The translations under genes were made by a program, and so were the position numbers. 15,703 nucleotides of DNA from Bacteroidota bacterium (lineage in GTDB: Bacteria > Bacteroidota > Rhodothermia > Rhodothermales > UBA10348). The notes beneath the pieces were generated by a model that saw only the letters and a program-made list of their open reading frames with translations, ran no database searches and had not been told where the DNA came from. Below, piece by piece: positions 1-7,057 of the stretch. The number at the start of each line of letters is the position of its first letter. Positions within the stretch are counted from its first letter, which is position 1. The DNA lies in the NCBI GenBank assembly GCA_022571135.1, contig JACZYK010000028.1, forward strand, positions 1 to 15,703, in the 5' to 3' direction.

Positions 1-154
1 CCTTTTGCTCGTGGGACGTCCATGTACTGTAAAAGGCTTCGAGCGCGCCTAGTAGTTCCGTCTCTACGGCCTCGGACAATGGTCTCGACGAAGTATAGCT
101 CCAGAGCGAGGCGTGATCCGGCATCGAGGGAAAAAGCATTGCCGGGTTGATCAT
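1..154 (-). CDS. Conserved hypothetical protein, N-terminal fragment (cut by window edge)
   Basis: The complementary strand is open from an ATG at 154 to the left edge, giving 51 residues. Two further in-frame ATGs lie at 139 and 124, so the exact start is uncertain, and no Shine-Dalgarno sequence precedes any of them. The pattern of a Met-Pro pair, then W-x-Y, an R-P-L segment, a helix of hydrophobic and acidic residues and finally a W-x-x-H segment resembles a small soluble family conserved across Bacteroidota. That family is often labelled 'ABC transporter ATPase' in databases although nothing in it looks like a nucleotide-binding cassette. The match is from memory of the pattern and covers only the N-terminus. 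Function is unknown. The gene is divergent from the SDR gene, with about 120 bases between them. Confidence 0.55.
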   Translation of the reverse strand, partial: MINPAMLFPSMPDHASLWSYTSSRPLSEAVETELLGALEAFYSTWTSHEQK

Positions 155-276
155 TTTGATTCTGTTATGTAAGAAGTTAGAATTCACATTTCACCCGCAT
201 AGGTACGCGAATTCAGGAGGAAAGATCGCTATACTCCGGACCGACAGACTCAAGCACTGGACAACAGGGAGGACAG
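155..276. promoter_or_regulatory. Divergent intergenic region with a repeated GAATTCA
   Basis: This region separates the minus-strand fragment from the SDR gene and should hold promoters for both. GAATTCA occurs twice on the plus strand (180-186 and 209-215), 29 bases apart. A TATACT at 230-235 resembles a -10 box but has no matching -35 at 17 bases. A strong AGGAGG (215-220) has no usable start codon after it, while the AGGGAGGA just before 277 clearly serves the SDR gene. No promoter can be called with confidence. Confidence 0.3.
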
Positions 277-1053
277 GTGGATCTCAAGCTTCAGGAAAAA
301 GTCGCCATCATTACCGGGGCGAGCAGGGGAATCGGCAGGGGAATAGCCCAGTCTCTTGCGAATGAGGGGTGTCACCTCGTGATATGCGCCCGCGGCGAGG
401 ATGCACTCATGGATACCGCTAAGGCCCTCAGCGCCTCGGGCGGCTCCGTCAAGCCTGTGGTTGTCGATCTACTTGATGACGGGGCTGCGGACTGCCTGGT
501 TTCTGCTGCTCTCAAGGATTTCGGCAGGCTCGATATACTTGTCGGCAACGCGGGGAATAACCGAAGAGGGCTGTTCGCAGATACGACCGACGATGACTGG
601 GCGGCTGTCATGGACCTGAATTTTTCGGCGCACGCCCGCTGTGCACGCGCCGCCATACCCGCTATACGAGATTCCGGCGGCGGATCCATCATCTTTATTT
701 CGAGCATTTTTGGACGAGAAGCCGGTGGGCGGGGCCTATCCATCTACAACACGTCCAAGTCAGCGCTCATTTCTCTGGCCAAGATCATGGCGTTGGAACT
801 GGGACAAGACGGTATTCGCGTTAATACCGTGGCCCCTGGCTCGATTCGCTTTGAAGGCGGAAGCTGGGACCGTCGCTGCAAAGAGGATCCGGAATGGATG
901 AAGGCGTTCGTAGAAAACAACCTTCCAATGGGTCGTTTCGGGATGATAGAGGAGGTCGCGGACGTAGTAACCTTTATAGCATCTCCACGAGCCAGCTGGA
1001 TATCCGGAGCCTGTATTAACGTGGACGGCGTGCAATCAAGGTCACTGATCTGA
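277..1053 (+). CDS. SDR-family NAD(P)-dependent oxidoreductase
   Basis: The 258-residue product is a classical short-chain dehydrogenase/reductase, the usual length for the family. It has the nucleotide-binding TGxxxGIG at residues 13-20, an NAG at 91-93, the structural Asn115, serines 142-143 in the catalytic Ser position, and the Tyr157/Lys161 pair in YNTSK. A PG motif (187-188) follows the last core strand, and the C-terminus has the usual ISG...xxVDGV ending. It should interconvert a carbonyl and an alcohol, with a single Rossmann domain in the cytoplasm. The substrate cannot be read from sequence. A FabG-like ketoacyl reductase role is possible but unproven, as there is no acyl carrier or fatty acid gene beside it. 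The GTG start is supported by AGGGAGGA a few bases upstream. The gene converges on the following minus-strand gene with 17 bases between stops. Confidence 0.92.
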   Translation: MDLKLQEKVAIITGASRGIGRGIAQSLANEGCHLVICARGEDALMDTAKALSASGGSVKPVVVDLLDDGAADCLVSAALKDFGRLDILVGNAGNNRRGLFADTTDDDWAAVMDLNFSAHARCARAAIPAIRDSGGGSIIFISSIFGREAGGRGLSIYNTSKSALISLAKIMALELGQDGIRVNTVAPGSIRFEGGSWDRRCKEDPEWMKAFVENNLPMGRFGMIEEVADVVTFIASPRASWISGACINVDGVQSRSLI

Positions 1054-1070
1054 CGCCCGGTCGGCCGTAC

Positions 1071-2141
1071 TCAGTCGAATCGCGTGTAGGTGACGTCGAC
1101 CGTACGTTTACCCTTGAGAGGCCGTTGCCACTGGACCAGTATGGGACTCTGATAGGTTCCTGTGATTATCCGTCCTACGCCTTCCGTCCGGTCGTCCGAG
1201 ACCACAAGGCTAATCGAGCGTTTCATGCGCAGGAAACGGGCCGCGGGTACAGCAAAGAATTTGTCGATGATCCGCTCGATCAGCGACTCGCTCAGACCCA
1301 TAGCGTCTATGAACTCGTTGACGACGTGTACCAGGTCGTATTTCGCATAGTCCTTCGCTTTTTCTTTGATAGCCCATGGGTCACGAATCATATTTCGCCC
1401 CTTGAGAGCCATAAATCGGATGGGATTGTTCAGTACCTCAACCAGGTCGTGACGCATGAGCAGCGTCTCGTACTCGTTTACCGTAAGGCCTGTATTGCGC
1501 TCCTCGATCGGCAGAGTCATATCTATCCGGCCTTTCGTTATTCCGAGATCGTGAATTTTCTCCTGCAGTTGTTCCAGAATACCCACCCGTGGATCCCAGA
1601 GATTGACCGAATCGATCGGGTGCTTGGACATCTGGATGTCCATTCGAACCTGATCGGCGATGACTTCGCGGTTGTAGCCTATGACCGTCGTCCGGCGCCG
1701 GCGCATTTTCTCTCCGTTGATTCCATCGAGATCGACGAAATAAACCGGAGTTTCATTTCTGTTATAGTATGTGACGCAGTTTTCGAGGCCCGAACCGATA
1801 TACGTAAGGTGTGAATCGGCGTTCTTGGGCTCGACGAGGCGCTGTTCTTCGGACAATTCTTCCCTCAGATCCATCTGATCGTGCCTGTAGTTGGCATCAG
1901 GAGGAAAAAGCCGCTTAAATGATCCAACGTACGCGTGCAGCGCGTCGGGATTATTCTTCAGACGATTGCAGAAACTCTGCTCGAAATAACCGGCCGTAGT
2001 GTGGTATGAGCAGAAAACGCTCTTTTTGAATTCATCGAAGAAAGTATCGCGCTCTTTCTTGACCCTCTTGGACACATCGATGACGTCAATGCGAGATTCT
2101 GGTGTGAGGGAGAGGGTGATCTCTGAAGGATTCGAGGGCAT
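1071..2141 (-). CDS. UPF0047/YjbQ-like domain protein with long C-terminal extension
   Basis: This 356-residue protein is not one I know by name. Its N-terminal part follows the UPF0047 (YjbQ) signature in order: HTTA at 47-50 (HTSA in E. coli YjbQ), NYRHD at 84-88 (NYEHD), SH at 110-111 before a G-S-G-L turn, and a V-x-F-x-D-L-D-G strand near 134-140 with an arginine cluster at 147-150. YjbQ homologues are about 135 residues and have been linked to weak thiamine-phosphate synthase activity, but their true role is unsettled. Residues ~160-356 are charged, predicted soluble, and match no domain I recognise. There is no signal peptide or membrane segment. An in-frame TTG at 2216 would add 25 residues, but these would be encoded by a 22-bp DNA repeat, so I prefer the ATG at 2141. 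Neither start has a well-placed Shine-Dalgarno sequence. Confidence 0.75.
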   Translation of the reverse strand: MPSNPSEITLSLTPESRIDVIDVSKRVKKERDTFFDEFKKSVFCSYHTTAGYFEQSFCNRLKNNPDALHAYVGSFKRLFPPDANYRHDQMDLREELSEEQRLVEPKNADSHLTYIGSGLENCVTYYNRNETPVYFVDLDGINGEKMRRRRTTVIGYNREVIADQVRMDIQMSKHPIDSVNLWDPRVGILEQLQEKIHDLGITKGRIDMTLPIEERNTGLTVNEYETLLMRHDLVEVLNNPIRFMALKGRNMIRDPWAIKEKAKDYAKYDLVHVVNEFIDAMGLSESLIERIIDKFFAVPAARFLRMKRSISLVVSDDRTEGVGRIITGTYQSPILVQWQRPLKGKRTVDVTYTRFD

Positions 2142-2166
2142 AGAATGAGCGCAAAATTCGGAGAAA

Positions 2167-2210
2167 CATACTCGAACCGATGCAATAACGTACTCGAACC
2201 GATGCAATAA
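2167..2210. repeat. 22-bp tandem direct repeat, two copies
   Basis: Two adjacent 22-bp units (2167-2188 and 2189-2210) differ at a single base, A versus G at the second position. The unit length is not a multiple of three, so it does not encode a protein repeat. It lies just upstream of the preferred ATG of the UPF0047-like gene and directly next to a TTGACA hexamer, which suggests a promoter or operator duplication rather than coding sequence. Confidence 0.85.
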
Positions 2211-2216
2211 TGTCAA
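2187..2216 (-). promoter_or_regulatory. Candidate promoter for the UPF0047-like gene
   Basis: On the minus strand a perfect TTGACA (2216 down to 2211) is followed after 18 bases by TACGTT (2192 down to 2187), which matches a sigma-70 -10 box at three of six positions. A transcript starting near 2180 would give a leader of about 40 bases before the ATG at 2141. The -35 match is good and the -10 match is poor. A Bacteroidota-type promoter (TTG / TAnnTTTG) is not evident here. Confidence 0.35.
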
Positions 2217-2422
2217 CTCCTAACGCTTCGAGTTCGGAATCCACTACTCGTTCCGGACATGATGCAACCTGTAACCACCCTTCGCCGACCGCGTTTCACG
2301 CGAAATCGCTTATATCTGGATTTCACAAAATGCGATACGGAACCGAATACGTTTGTGGACAAGCCGATTAATCAATATTATTTCATCGTATTTCAGATGT
2401 TATAAAGAGCACTCGAGTATTC
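2217..2422. other. Non-coding divergent region upstream of THX
   Basis: No open frame with family character is visible. The stretch becomes AT-rich towards the THX gene. A TATAAA at 2401-2406 is a possible -10 box about 17 bases before the THX start codon, but no good -35 lies at the right distance. A short perfect hairpin (CGCGT, three-base loop, ACGCG) sits at 2290-2302 and could be an operator. Its function is unknown. Confidence 0.35.
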
Positions 2423-2524
2423 GTGGGAAAAGGTGACAAGCGTACGCGTCGCGGTAAAATAGTCAACAGGTCATTTGGCAAAGCGCGTCCGAAGAAAAGC
2501 AAGAAGAACAAGAAAAAGAGCTGA
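2423..2524 (+). CDS. Small ribosomal subunit protein bTHX (30S ribosomal protein THX)
   Basis: A GTG-initiated frame of 33 codons encodes an extremely basic peptide. It begins M-G-K-G-D-K-R-T-R-R-G-K-I and continues with S-F-G-K-x-R-P-K-K into a lysine-rich tail. The GKGDKxTxRGKI and GxxRPKK blocks are the signature of bTHX, first seen in the Thermus 30S subunit, where it sits near the top of the head and stabilises packed rRNA. It is widespread in Bacteroidota-related genomes. Homologues are usually 25-45 residues, so this is full length. No Shine-Dalgarno sequence precedes the GTG, which fits weak Shine-Dalgarno dependence in this lineage. It is followed by its own hairpin and then by the M14 peptidase gene on the same strand. 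It is too short for routine gene callers to find reliably. Confidence 0.92.
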   Translation: MGKGDKRTRRGKIVNRSFGKARPKKSKKNKKKS

Positions 2525-2549
2525 ATAACGGCCCATCTGCTCTTACGAT

Positions 2550-2580
2550 CCGCTTGAGTTTCTTGGGCGGACTATTGTAT
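2550..2580 (+). terminator. Candidate rho-independent terminator after THX
   Basis: Positions 2550-2558 (CCGCTTGAG) can pair along all nine bases with 2562-2570 (CTTGGGCGG) around a TTT loop, three of the pairs being G-U. The hairpin begins 25 bases after the THX stop and is followed by a moderately U-rich ACTATTGTAT. The run of U is weak, so termination may be partial. Confidence 0.45.
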
Positions 2581-2621
2581 TCGTGGGTGCGCGAGCGAGC
2601 CCATCCATCAAGAAGACGACC

Positions 2622-4220
2622 ATGCCGAAGATCAGATTCCTTTCCGCCGGTCTGGTGCTGTTTGGACTTACACTGACACAGGTAACGAATCAGGCTCGGG
2701 CGCAGCGCGCGGATCTGTCCTTTTTGCAGACTCGCGCGGAGAGTAGTGATTTCGAAGAAACCACGCGCTACGATGAATTGATTGGATTCATCGAGGTTGC
2801 CTCTTCGCAGCACCCTCTGATGCACTTGACGACTTTCGGATATACGACGGAGGGGAGAGCCTTACCGCTCGTCGTCTTCGGCGACGTCGCTGACGCTTCG
2901 CCGGAGGCTGTAAAGATGTCGGGACATCTCCGCGTGTACGTTCAGGCTAATATTCATGCCGGTGAAGTGTGTGGGAAAGAGGCATTGCTCATGCTGATCC
3001 GCTCTCTTGCGTCGGGAAGGCATCAGGAGTGGGTGGATTCACTGGTAGTACTCATCGCTCCGATCTATAACGCCGACGGAAACGAACGTATAAGCCTTTA
3101 CAACCGGGGCCGGCAGAATGGGCCATTCGGTGGAATGGGGAGTCGTCTGAACGCCCAGGATCTGGATCTGAACAGGGATCACATGAAAGTCCGCAGCCCG
3201 GAAGCTCGCTCGTTGATCCGCATGATGAACGAATACGATCCCCACGTGTCGATCGACCTTCACACGACAAATGGTACCAGGCACGCCTATCACGTGACGT
3301 ATTCGCCACCTCTGAATCCCCTTACAGAACCCGGAATCGACGCGCTTCTTCGAGATAATCTGCTCCCGAGCGTCACCGAGGAGATTCGTAAGAAGTACGG
3401 CTGGGAATACTACTACTACGGAAATCTACCCTACAAAAGAAATAGCGAACCGGGTTGGTTCACGTTCGATCATCGTCCGAGGTTCAACAACAATTACATC
3501 GGCTTGCGCAATCGCATCGGGATTCTGAGCGAAGCTTACTCCTATGCCACATTCCGTGAGCGCATACTGGCGTCGAGATACTTCGTCGAGGAGATCTTGA
3601 ATTTCGCCTTTCGTAATCGGACCCTTCTGGAGCAGACCATTCAGGCGGCGGACGCGGTGTCCGTCATTGGAGATTCTCTTGCGCTCCGGGCTGCTCACAA
3701 GCGTAGCGACGAAATGGTCGACATTCTGATGGGGGAGGTCCGAACCATCCAGAATCCGTACACCGGAGCCGCTGTATTCGATCGACTCGATACCGTTGAG
3801 CCGACGCGTATGTATGTGTACGGCACGTTCGAAGCCACGGAATCGGAAAGGGTGCCGGCCACCTATTATATCGACGCGAATGCAACGCCGGTCCTCAGGT
3901 CGCTGGATGTACATGGAATCCAATACAGCGTCATGGATTCGGCGCTCGGAAAGCCGGTTGAAACATTCATTGTGGACTCGACCTCCGTTGCTCCACGCAC
4001 GTTCCAGGGCGTGCACGAACGGACGGTATTCGGAAATTGGAATTCCACCCCGGGATCGGTTGCGATGGGGACGGTGGTTGTATCGATGGATCAACCGCTC
4101 GCTCGGCTAGCTTTTTATCTTCTGGAACCCCGATCCGATGACGGTCTGCTGAACTGGGCTCTCCTGGATAAGCTGATTTCTGTCGGGAATCCGTATCCAG
4201 TCCGGCGCTCTGTCAATTGA
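2622..4220 (+). CDS. Secreted M14-family zinc carboxypeptidase
   Basis: The 532-residue product starts with a signal peptide: basic K3/R5, a hydrophobic core at about 7-20, and a likely cleavage after A-R-A at 25-27. The catalytic domain carries the M14 metal and substrate residues in order: HAGE with zinc ligands His112 and Glu115, DLNRD with Asn184/Arg185 for the substrate carboxylate, DLHTTNG with the third zinc ligand His214, and Glu304 in I-L-S-E-A-Y as the likely general base. The last ~180 residues form a C-terminal region seen in related Bacteroidota and Gemmatimonadota proteins, probably beta-rich. It should remove C-terminal residues or cleave peptides in the periplasm or outside the cell. 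A GTG at 2583 is in frame, but the ATG at 2622 puts the signal peptide at the N-terminus. The stop lies next to the following acyl synthetase gene, suggesting co-transcription. Confidence 0.9.
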   Translation: MPKIRFLSAGLVLFGLTLTQVTNQARAQRADLSFLQTRAESSDFEETTRYDELIGFIEVASSQHPLMHLTTFGYTTEGRALPLVVFGDVADASPEAVKMSGHLRVYVQANIHAGEVCGKEALLMLIRSLASGRHQEWVDSLVVLIAPIYNADGNERISLYNRGRQNGPFGGMGSRLNAQDLDLNRDHMKVRSPEARSLIRMMNEYDPHVSIDLHTTNGTRHAYHVTYSPPLNPLTEPGIDALLRDNLLPSVTEEIRKKYGWEYYYYGNLPYKRNSEPGWFTFDHRPRFNNNYIGLRNRIGILSEAYSYATFRERILASRYFVEEILNFAFRNRTLLEQTIQAADAVSVIGDSLALRAAHKRSDEMVDILMGEVRTIQNPYTGAAVFDRLDTVEPTRMYVYGTFEATESERVPATYYIDANATPVLRSLDVHGIQYSVMDSALGKPVETFIVDSTSVAPRTFQGVHERTVFGNWNSTPGSVAMGTVVVSMDQPLARLAFYLLEPRSDDGLLNWALLDKLISVGNPYPVRRSVN

Positions 4221-4240
4221 GTGGAGAGTGGGACAGCGGG

Positions 4241-5230
4241 ATGAATCCACAGGAAGAACGAATCGCGATAGAGGATGTACAGGCGGGCTTCCATCTACTT
4301 CAGCCCGGCGATGATGATCTTTTTCAATCGTACGCTGAATGCGTACTCGATTTTCAGCGGCGCTGCAACGCGGTCTACAAACGCTATTCTGGCTGTCGCT
4401 ACCTCCCGATAGAAGCCTTCAAGCTCGCTCCGGTCGCATCCTTTCCGCCCGAGGAGGCGGAACTCGTTTTCGAAAGCAGCGCTACGGGCAACCACACGTC
4501 GCGGAGCAAACATTATGTCAGAAGGGCCGACGTCTACCACCGATCGCTTCTGCTCCATTTCAAGAAAGCTTTTGGTCCCGGACCCTTCGCGATTCTGGCC
4601 CACCTTCCGTATTACGAAGAGCTCGGCGAGCGATCCTCCCTCGTTTATATGGTTCGTCACCTGATTTCCGAAATGGGTACAACCGAGAGCGGCTTTTATC
4701 CCTCTGGAGCCGGTGACCTTCAGCGAGCCGTTGATGAATCCGAGAAAAAGGAGAGCCGGATCGTGCTGATCGGAGCTGCATTCTCCCTGATGGATCTGGT
4801 CCAAAGTGCCCCACCGGATCTACCGGAGAACGCGACGGTCATCGAAACCGGAGGCATGAAAACCTTCAGGCGTGAGATCGACAGAATTTCTCTGCACGAG
4901 CATCTTTCCCGCGGATTCGGACTGGAAAGATCCAGGATTCGGAGCGAGTATGGAATGTGCGAACTGATGAGTCAATGCTATACATTAGGGGGAGAGGTCT
5001 TTTTTCCGCCGCCATGGATGCGTTTCGAGGTACTCGATGCAGATCATCCCGATCGCGTACTTGCGGACGGCGAACCGGGAGTGCTCGCCGTCTTGGATCT
5101 CGCGAATATGTATTCGGTTTCAGCTATTCTCACAGAGGATAATGCAGTAAGGAGAGGCGGAGGCTTCGAAGTAATCGGCCGCCTGAGCAGGGCTGAACTT
5201 AGAGGCTGCAATTTTTTATTGGAGCAATGA
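4241..5230 (+). CDS. LuxE-like acyl-protein synthetase / acyltransferase
   Basis: This 329-residue protein belongs to the adenylate-forming LuxE (acyl-protein synthetase) group. Counting from the ATG at 4241, the phosphate-binding loop is S-S-A-T-G (79-83) followed by a SKHYV segment, ETGGMK lies at 202-207, the aromatic/acid motif SEYGMCEL at 235-242, DLAN at 286-289, and the hinge-type G-R...R-G-C-N at about 313-324. LuxE activates a fatty acid with ATP and transfers it to a cysteine. Bacteroidota genomes often carry a lone homologue annotated 'acyl transferase' whose substrate is unknown. No luciferase or LuxC/LuxD genes are near, so a bioluminescence role is not supported. An in-frame TTG at 4217 overlaps the previous stop and would add eight residues; the ATG gives the usual family N-terminus. 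The next gene starts three bases after the stop. Confidence 0.85.
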   Translation: MNPQEERIAIEDVQAGFHLLQPGDDDLFQSYAECVLDFQRRCNAVYKRYSGCRYLPIEAFKLAPVASFPPEEAELVFESSATGNHTSRSKHYVRRADVYHRSLLLHFKKAFGPGPFAILAHLPYYEELGERSSLVYMVRHLISEMGTTESGFYPSGAGDLQRAVDESEKKESRIVLIGAAFSLMDLVQSAPPDLPENATVIETGGMKTFRREIDRISLHEHLSRGFGLERSRIRSEYGMCELMSQCYTLGGEVFFPPPWMRFEVLDADHPDRVLADGEPGVLAVLDLANMYSVSAILTEDNAVRRGGGFEVIGRLSRAELRGCNFLLEQ

Positions 5231-5233
5231 GCG

Positions 5234-6031
5234 ATGATTGCACTCGAACAGTCAGATCAGGGCAGAGTGGTTACTGTGACGCTGAACCGACCCGAAAAGA
5301 GCAATGCGCTCAATCAGCGGCTCGTTTCGGAACTTCTCGGTGTCATTCAGGGACTCTCCAATGACGAGTCCGTCCGCGTCGTCATTTTGACGGGCGCCGG
5401 GAATGTCTTCTCCGCCGGAGCGGATCTCGAAGCCCTGGAAGAGATGCAGTCTGCCACGTTCGAGGAGAACAGGGATGACTCGCAGGCGCTGGCCGATTTG
5501 TTCGTGGCTCTTCGTACCTGTTCCAAGCCTATTATCGCGAGAGTAAACGGACATGCGCTGGCGGGTGGATTCGGTCTCGTGACGGCTTGTGATTTCGCCG
5601 TCGCGGATGAACGTGCAAAATTCGGCTTTACCGAAGTAAGAATAGGATTCGTCCCCGCCATAATTTCCACTTTGCTTCGATCGCGACTACACGATTTGAC
5701 CCTCCGAAACCTGCTGCTCCGTGGCCACCTGATTTCCTCACAGGATGCCGTTTCTCTCGGTCTTATCAATCGCGCCGTGGACGCAGCGCGGCTCGATGAT
5801 TCCGTTATGGCCGTAGCCGATGATATCATCAGGGAGACCAGTGGGAACGCCGTTGCGGAAACCAAACGCCTCCTCTTTGAACTTGAGAAGCGCTCCTGGT
5901 CGGATGGTGTCGCTTTCGCCGTCGACACCAACGCCCGGATCAGACATTCCGAGGACTGTATCGCCGGAATTCGTGCCTTCCTGAACAGGGAGGACCCTCC
6001 GTGGAAACGAGAGTTCGATAAAGATGAGTAG
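5234..6031 (+). CDS. Enoyl-CoA hydratase/isomerase family protein (methylglutaconyl-CoA hydratase-like)
   Basis: The 265-residue protein has the full crotonase fold length. The CoA and oxyanion-hole elements are F-S-A-G-A-D-L (59-65) and N-G-x-A-L-A-G-G (105-112). Glu134 in F-T-E-V-R-I-G matches the second catalytic glutamate of rat enoyl-CoA hydratase, but the first is replaced by glycine (G114 in G-F-G-L). That arrangement, followed by F-V-P-A-I-I-S, is typical of LiuC-type methylglutaconyl-CoA hydratases of leucine breakdown. I would expect a hydratase or related reaction on a short branched acyl-CoA, without certainty. No other leucine-degradation gene is adjacent. GGAG at 5220-5223 lies before the ATG. 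Tight spacing (3 bases) to the acyl synthetase upstream and 21 bases to purM suggests one transcript. Confidence 0.87.
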   Translation: MIALEQSDQGRVVTVTLNRPEKSNALNQRLVSELLGVIQGLSNDESVRVVILTGAGNVFSAGADLEALEEMQSATFEENRDDSQALADLFVALRTCSKPIIARVNGHALAGGFGLVTACDFAVADERAKFGFTEVRIGFVPAIISTLLRSRLHDLTLRNLLLRGHLISSQDAVSLGLINRAVDAARLDDSVMAVADDIIRETSGNAVAETKRLLFELEKRSWSDGVAFAVDTNARIRHSEDCIAGIRAFLNREDPPWKREFDKDE

Positions 6032-6052
6032 CTTGAGGGAGGTTCTCGTTTG

Positions 6053-7057
6053 ATGACCACATACCGAGAGGCCGGTGTCGACATCGACGCTGGAGAAGAG
6101 ACCGTCCGCCGGATCAAACCGCTGGTCCGACAGACATTCACCAGAGGTGTTCTGGCGGACATAGGGGCGTTCGGTGCCTTTTTTCAACTCGACACTGCTA
6201 GTTTTAAGCAGCCGGTACTCGTTTCCTCTTTAGACGGTGTCGGTACCAAGCTTAAAGTCGCATTCATGGCCGATCGACACGATAGTGTCGGCCAGGATCT
6301 CGTCAATCATTGCGTTAACGATATAGCGGTATGCGGAGCGAAACCGCTCTTTTTCCTCGACTATTTCTCGACAGGAAAGCTTATACCGGATGTGGCGGAG
6401 CAAATCGTACGAGGTTTCTCGACCGCGTGCAAAGAGAATGGCTGTGCGCTCATAGGCGGAGAGACAGCAGAGATGCCGGATTTGTATGCCGACGGAGAGT
6501 ATGACCTTTCAGGAACCATTATCGGTCTGGTTGAGAAGGATAATATCGTCGACGGCAGGAGCATTTGCGCGGGAGACGATCTGATCGGGATTCCGAGCAC
6601 AGGTCTCCATACGAACGGCTATTCGCTGGCAAGAAAGGTACTTTTCAGTCGATTCGGTGTCTCAGACAGACCGGATGCACTCAACGGTCGTACAATCGGC
6701 GACGAACTCCTTCGCGTACACAGATCGTATCTGAATACGATACAGTACCTGATTCAAACCGGTCGCGACATCAGAGGAATGGTTCACGTAACGGGGGGAG
6801 GCATCCCGGGGAACACGCGGCGTGTCATACCGGATGGACTCGATTTTTCTGTGGATTATTCCGCCTGGGAGAGGCCATCGATTTTCCGCTTGATTCAGGA
6901 TCTGGGAAGCGTACCCGAGGACGACATGAGGCGAACATTCAACCTCGGGATGGGACTTATTCTGATAGCCGGGCACGACGATACCTCGCGTGTCGTTAAA
7001 GAATGCGAGTCTCTGAGAGAGCGTCCGATCCGTCTGGGAAAGATCTTCAGCATTTAG
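6053..7057 (+). CDS. purM: Phosphoribosylformylglycinamidine cyclo-ligase (AIR synthetase)
   Basis: PurM closes the imidazole ring of 5-aminoimidazole ribonucleotide from FGAM using ATP, the fifth step of purine synthesis, as a cytoplasmic dimer. The 334-residue product is close to the usual ~345. It carries the family blocks in order: S-S-L-D-G-V-G-T-K (58-66), V-N-D-I (88-91), I-G-G-E-T-A-E-M-P (134-142), G-L-H-T-N-G-Y-S-L (184-192), and a glycine-rich T-G-G-G-I-P-G-N near 257-264. A strong GAGGGAGG at 6035-6042 precedes the start. Both the ATG at 6053 and a TTG at 6050 are usable, and I chose the ATG. No other pur gene is in the window, so purM is separated here from its pathway and sits at the end of the peptidase/acyl synthetase/crotonase group. 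Confidence 0.97.
   Translation: MTTYREAGVDIDAGEETVRRIKPLVRQTFTRGVLADIGAFGAFFQLDTASFKQPVLVSSLDGVGTKLKVAFMADRHDSVGQDLVNHCVNDIAVCGAKPLFFLDYFSTGKLIPDVAEQIVRGFSTACKENGCALIGGETAEMPDLYADGEYDLSGTIIGLVEKDNIVDGRSICAGDDLIGIPSTGLHTNGYSLARKVLFSRFGVSDRPDALNGRTIGDELLRVHRSYLNTIQYLIQTGRDIRGMVHVTGGGIPGNTRRVIPDGLDFSVDYSAWERPSIFRLIQDLGSVPEDDMRRTFNLGMGLILIAGHDDTSRVVKECESLRERPIRLGKIFSI

Noticed and set aside
1125..1814. 229-codon plus-strand open frame
   Set aside because: It lies entirely antisense to the UPF0047-like gene, which has recognisable motifs; the plus-strand translation shows none.
2584..2603. Hairpin TGGG...CCCA just before the M14 ATG
   Set aside because: The stem has an internal mismatch and no U-tract; it is too weak to call a terminator or riboswitch.
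3426..4094. 222-codon minus-strand open frame
   Set aside because: Antisense to the M14 peptidase, arginine- and histidine-rich, no family character.
4241..5230. Bioluminescence (lux) locus suggested by the LuxE-like protein
   Set aside because: No LuxA/B, LuxC or LuxD neighbours; lone LuxE-like genes are common in Bacteroidota and do not imply luminescence.
5347..6162. 271-codon minus-strand open frame
   Set aside because: Antisense to the crotonase and the start of purM; composition is serine/arginine-rich as expected from a reverse-frame shadow.
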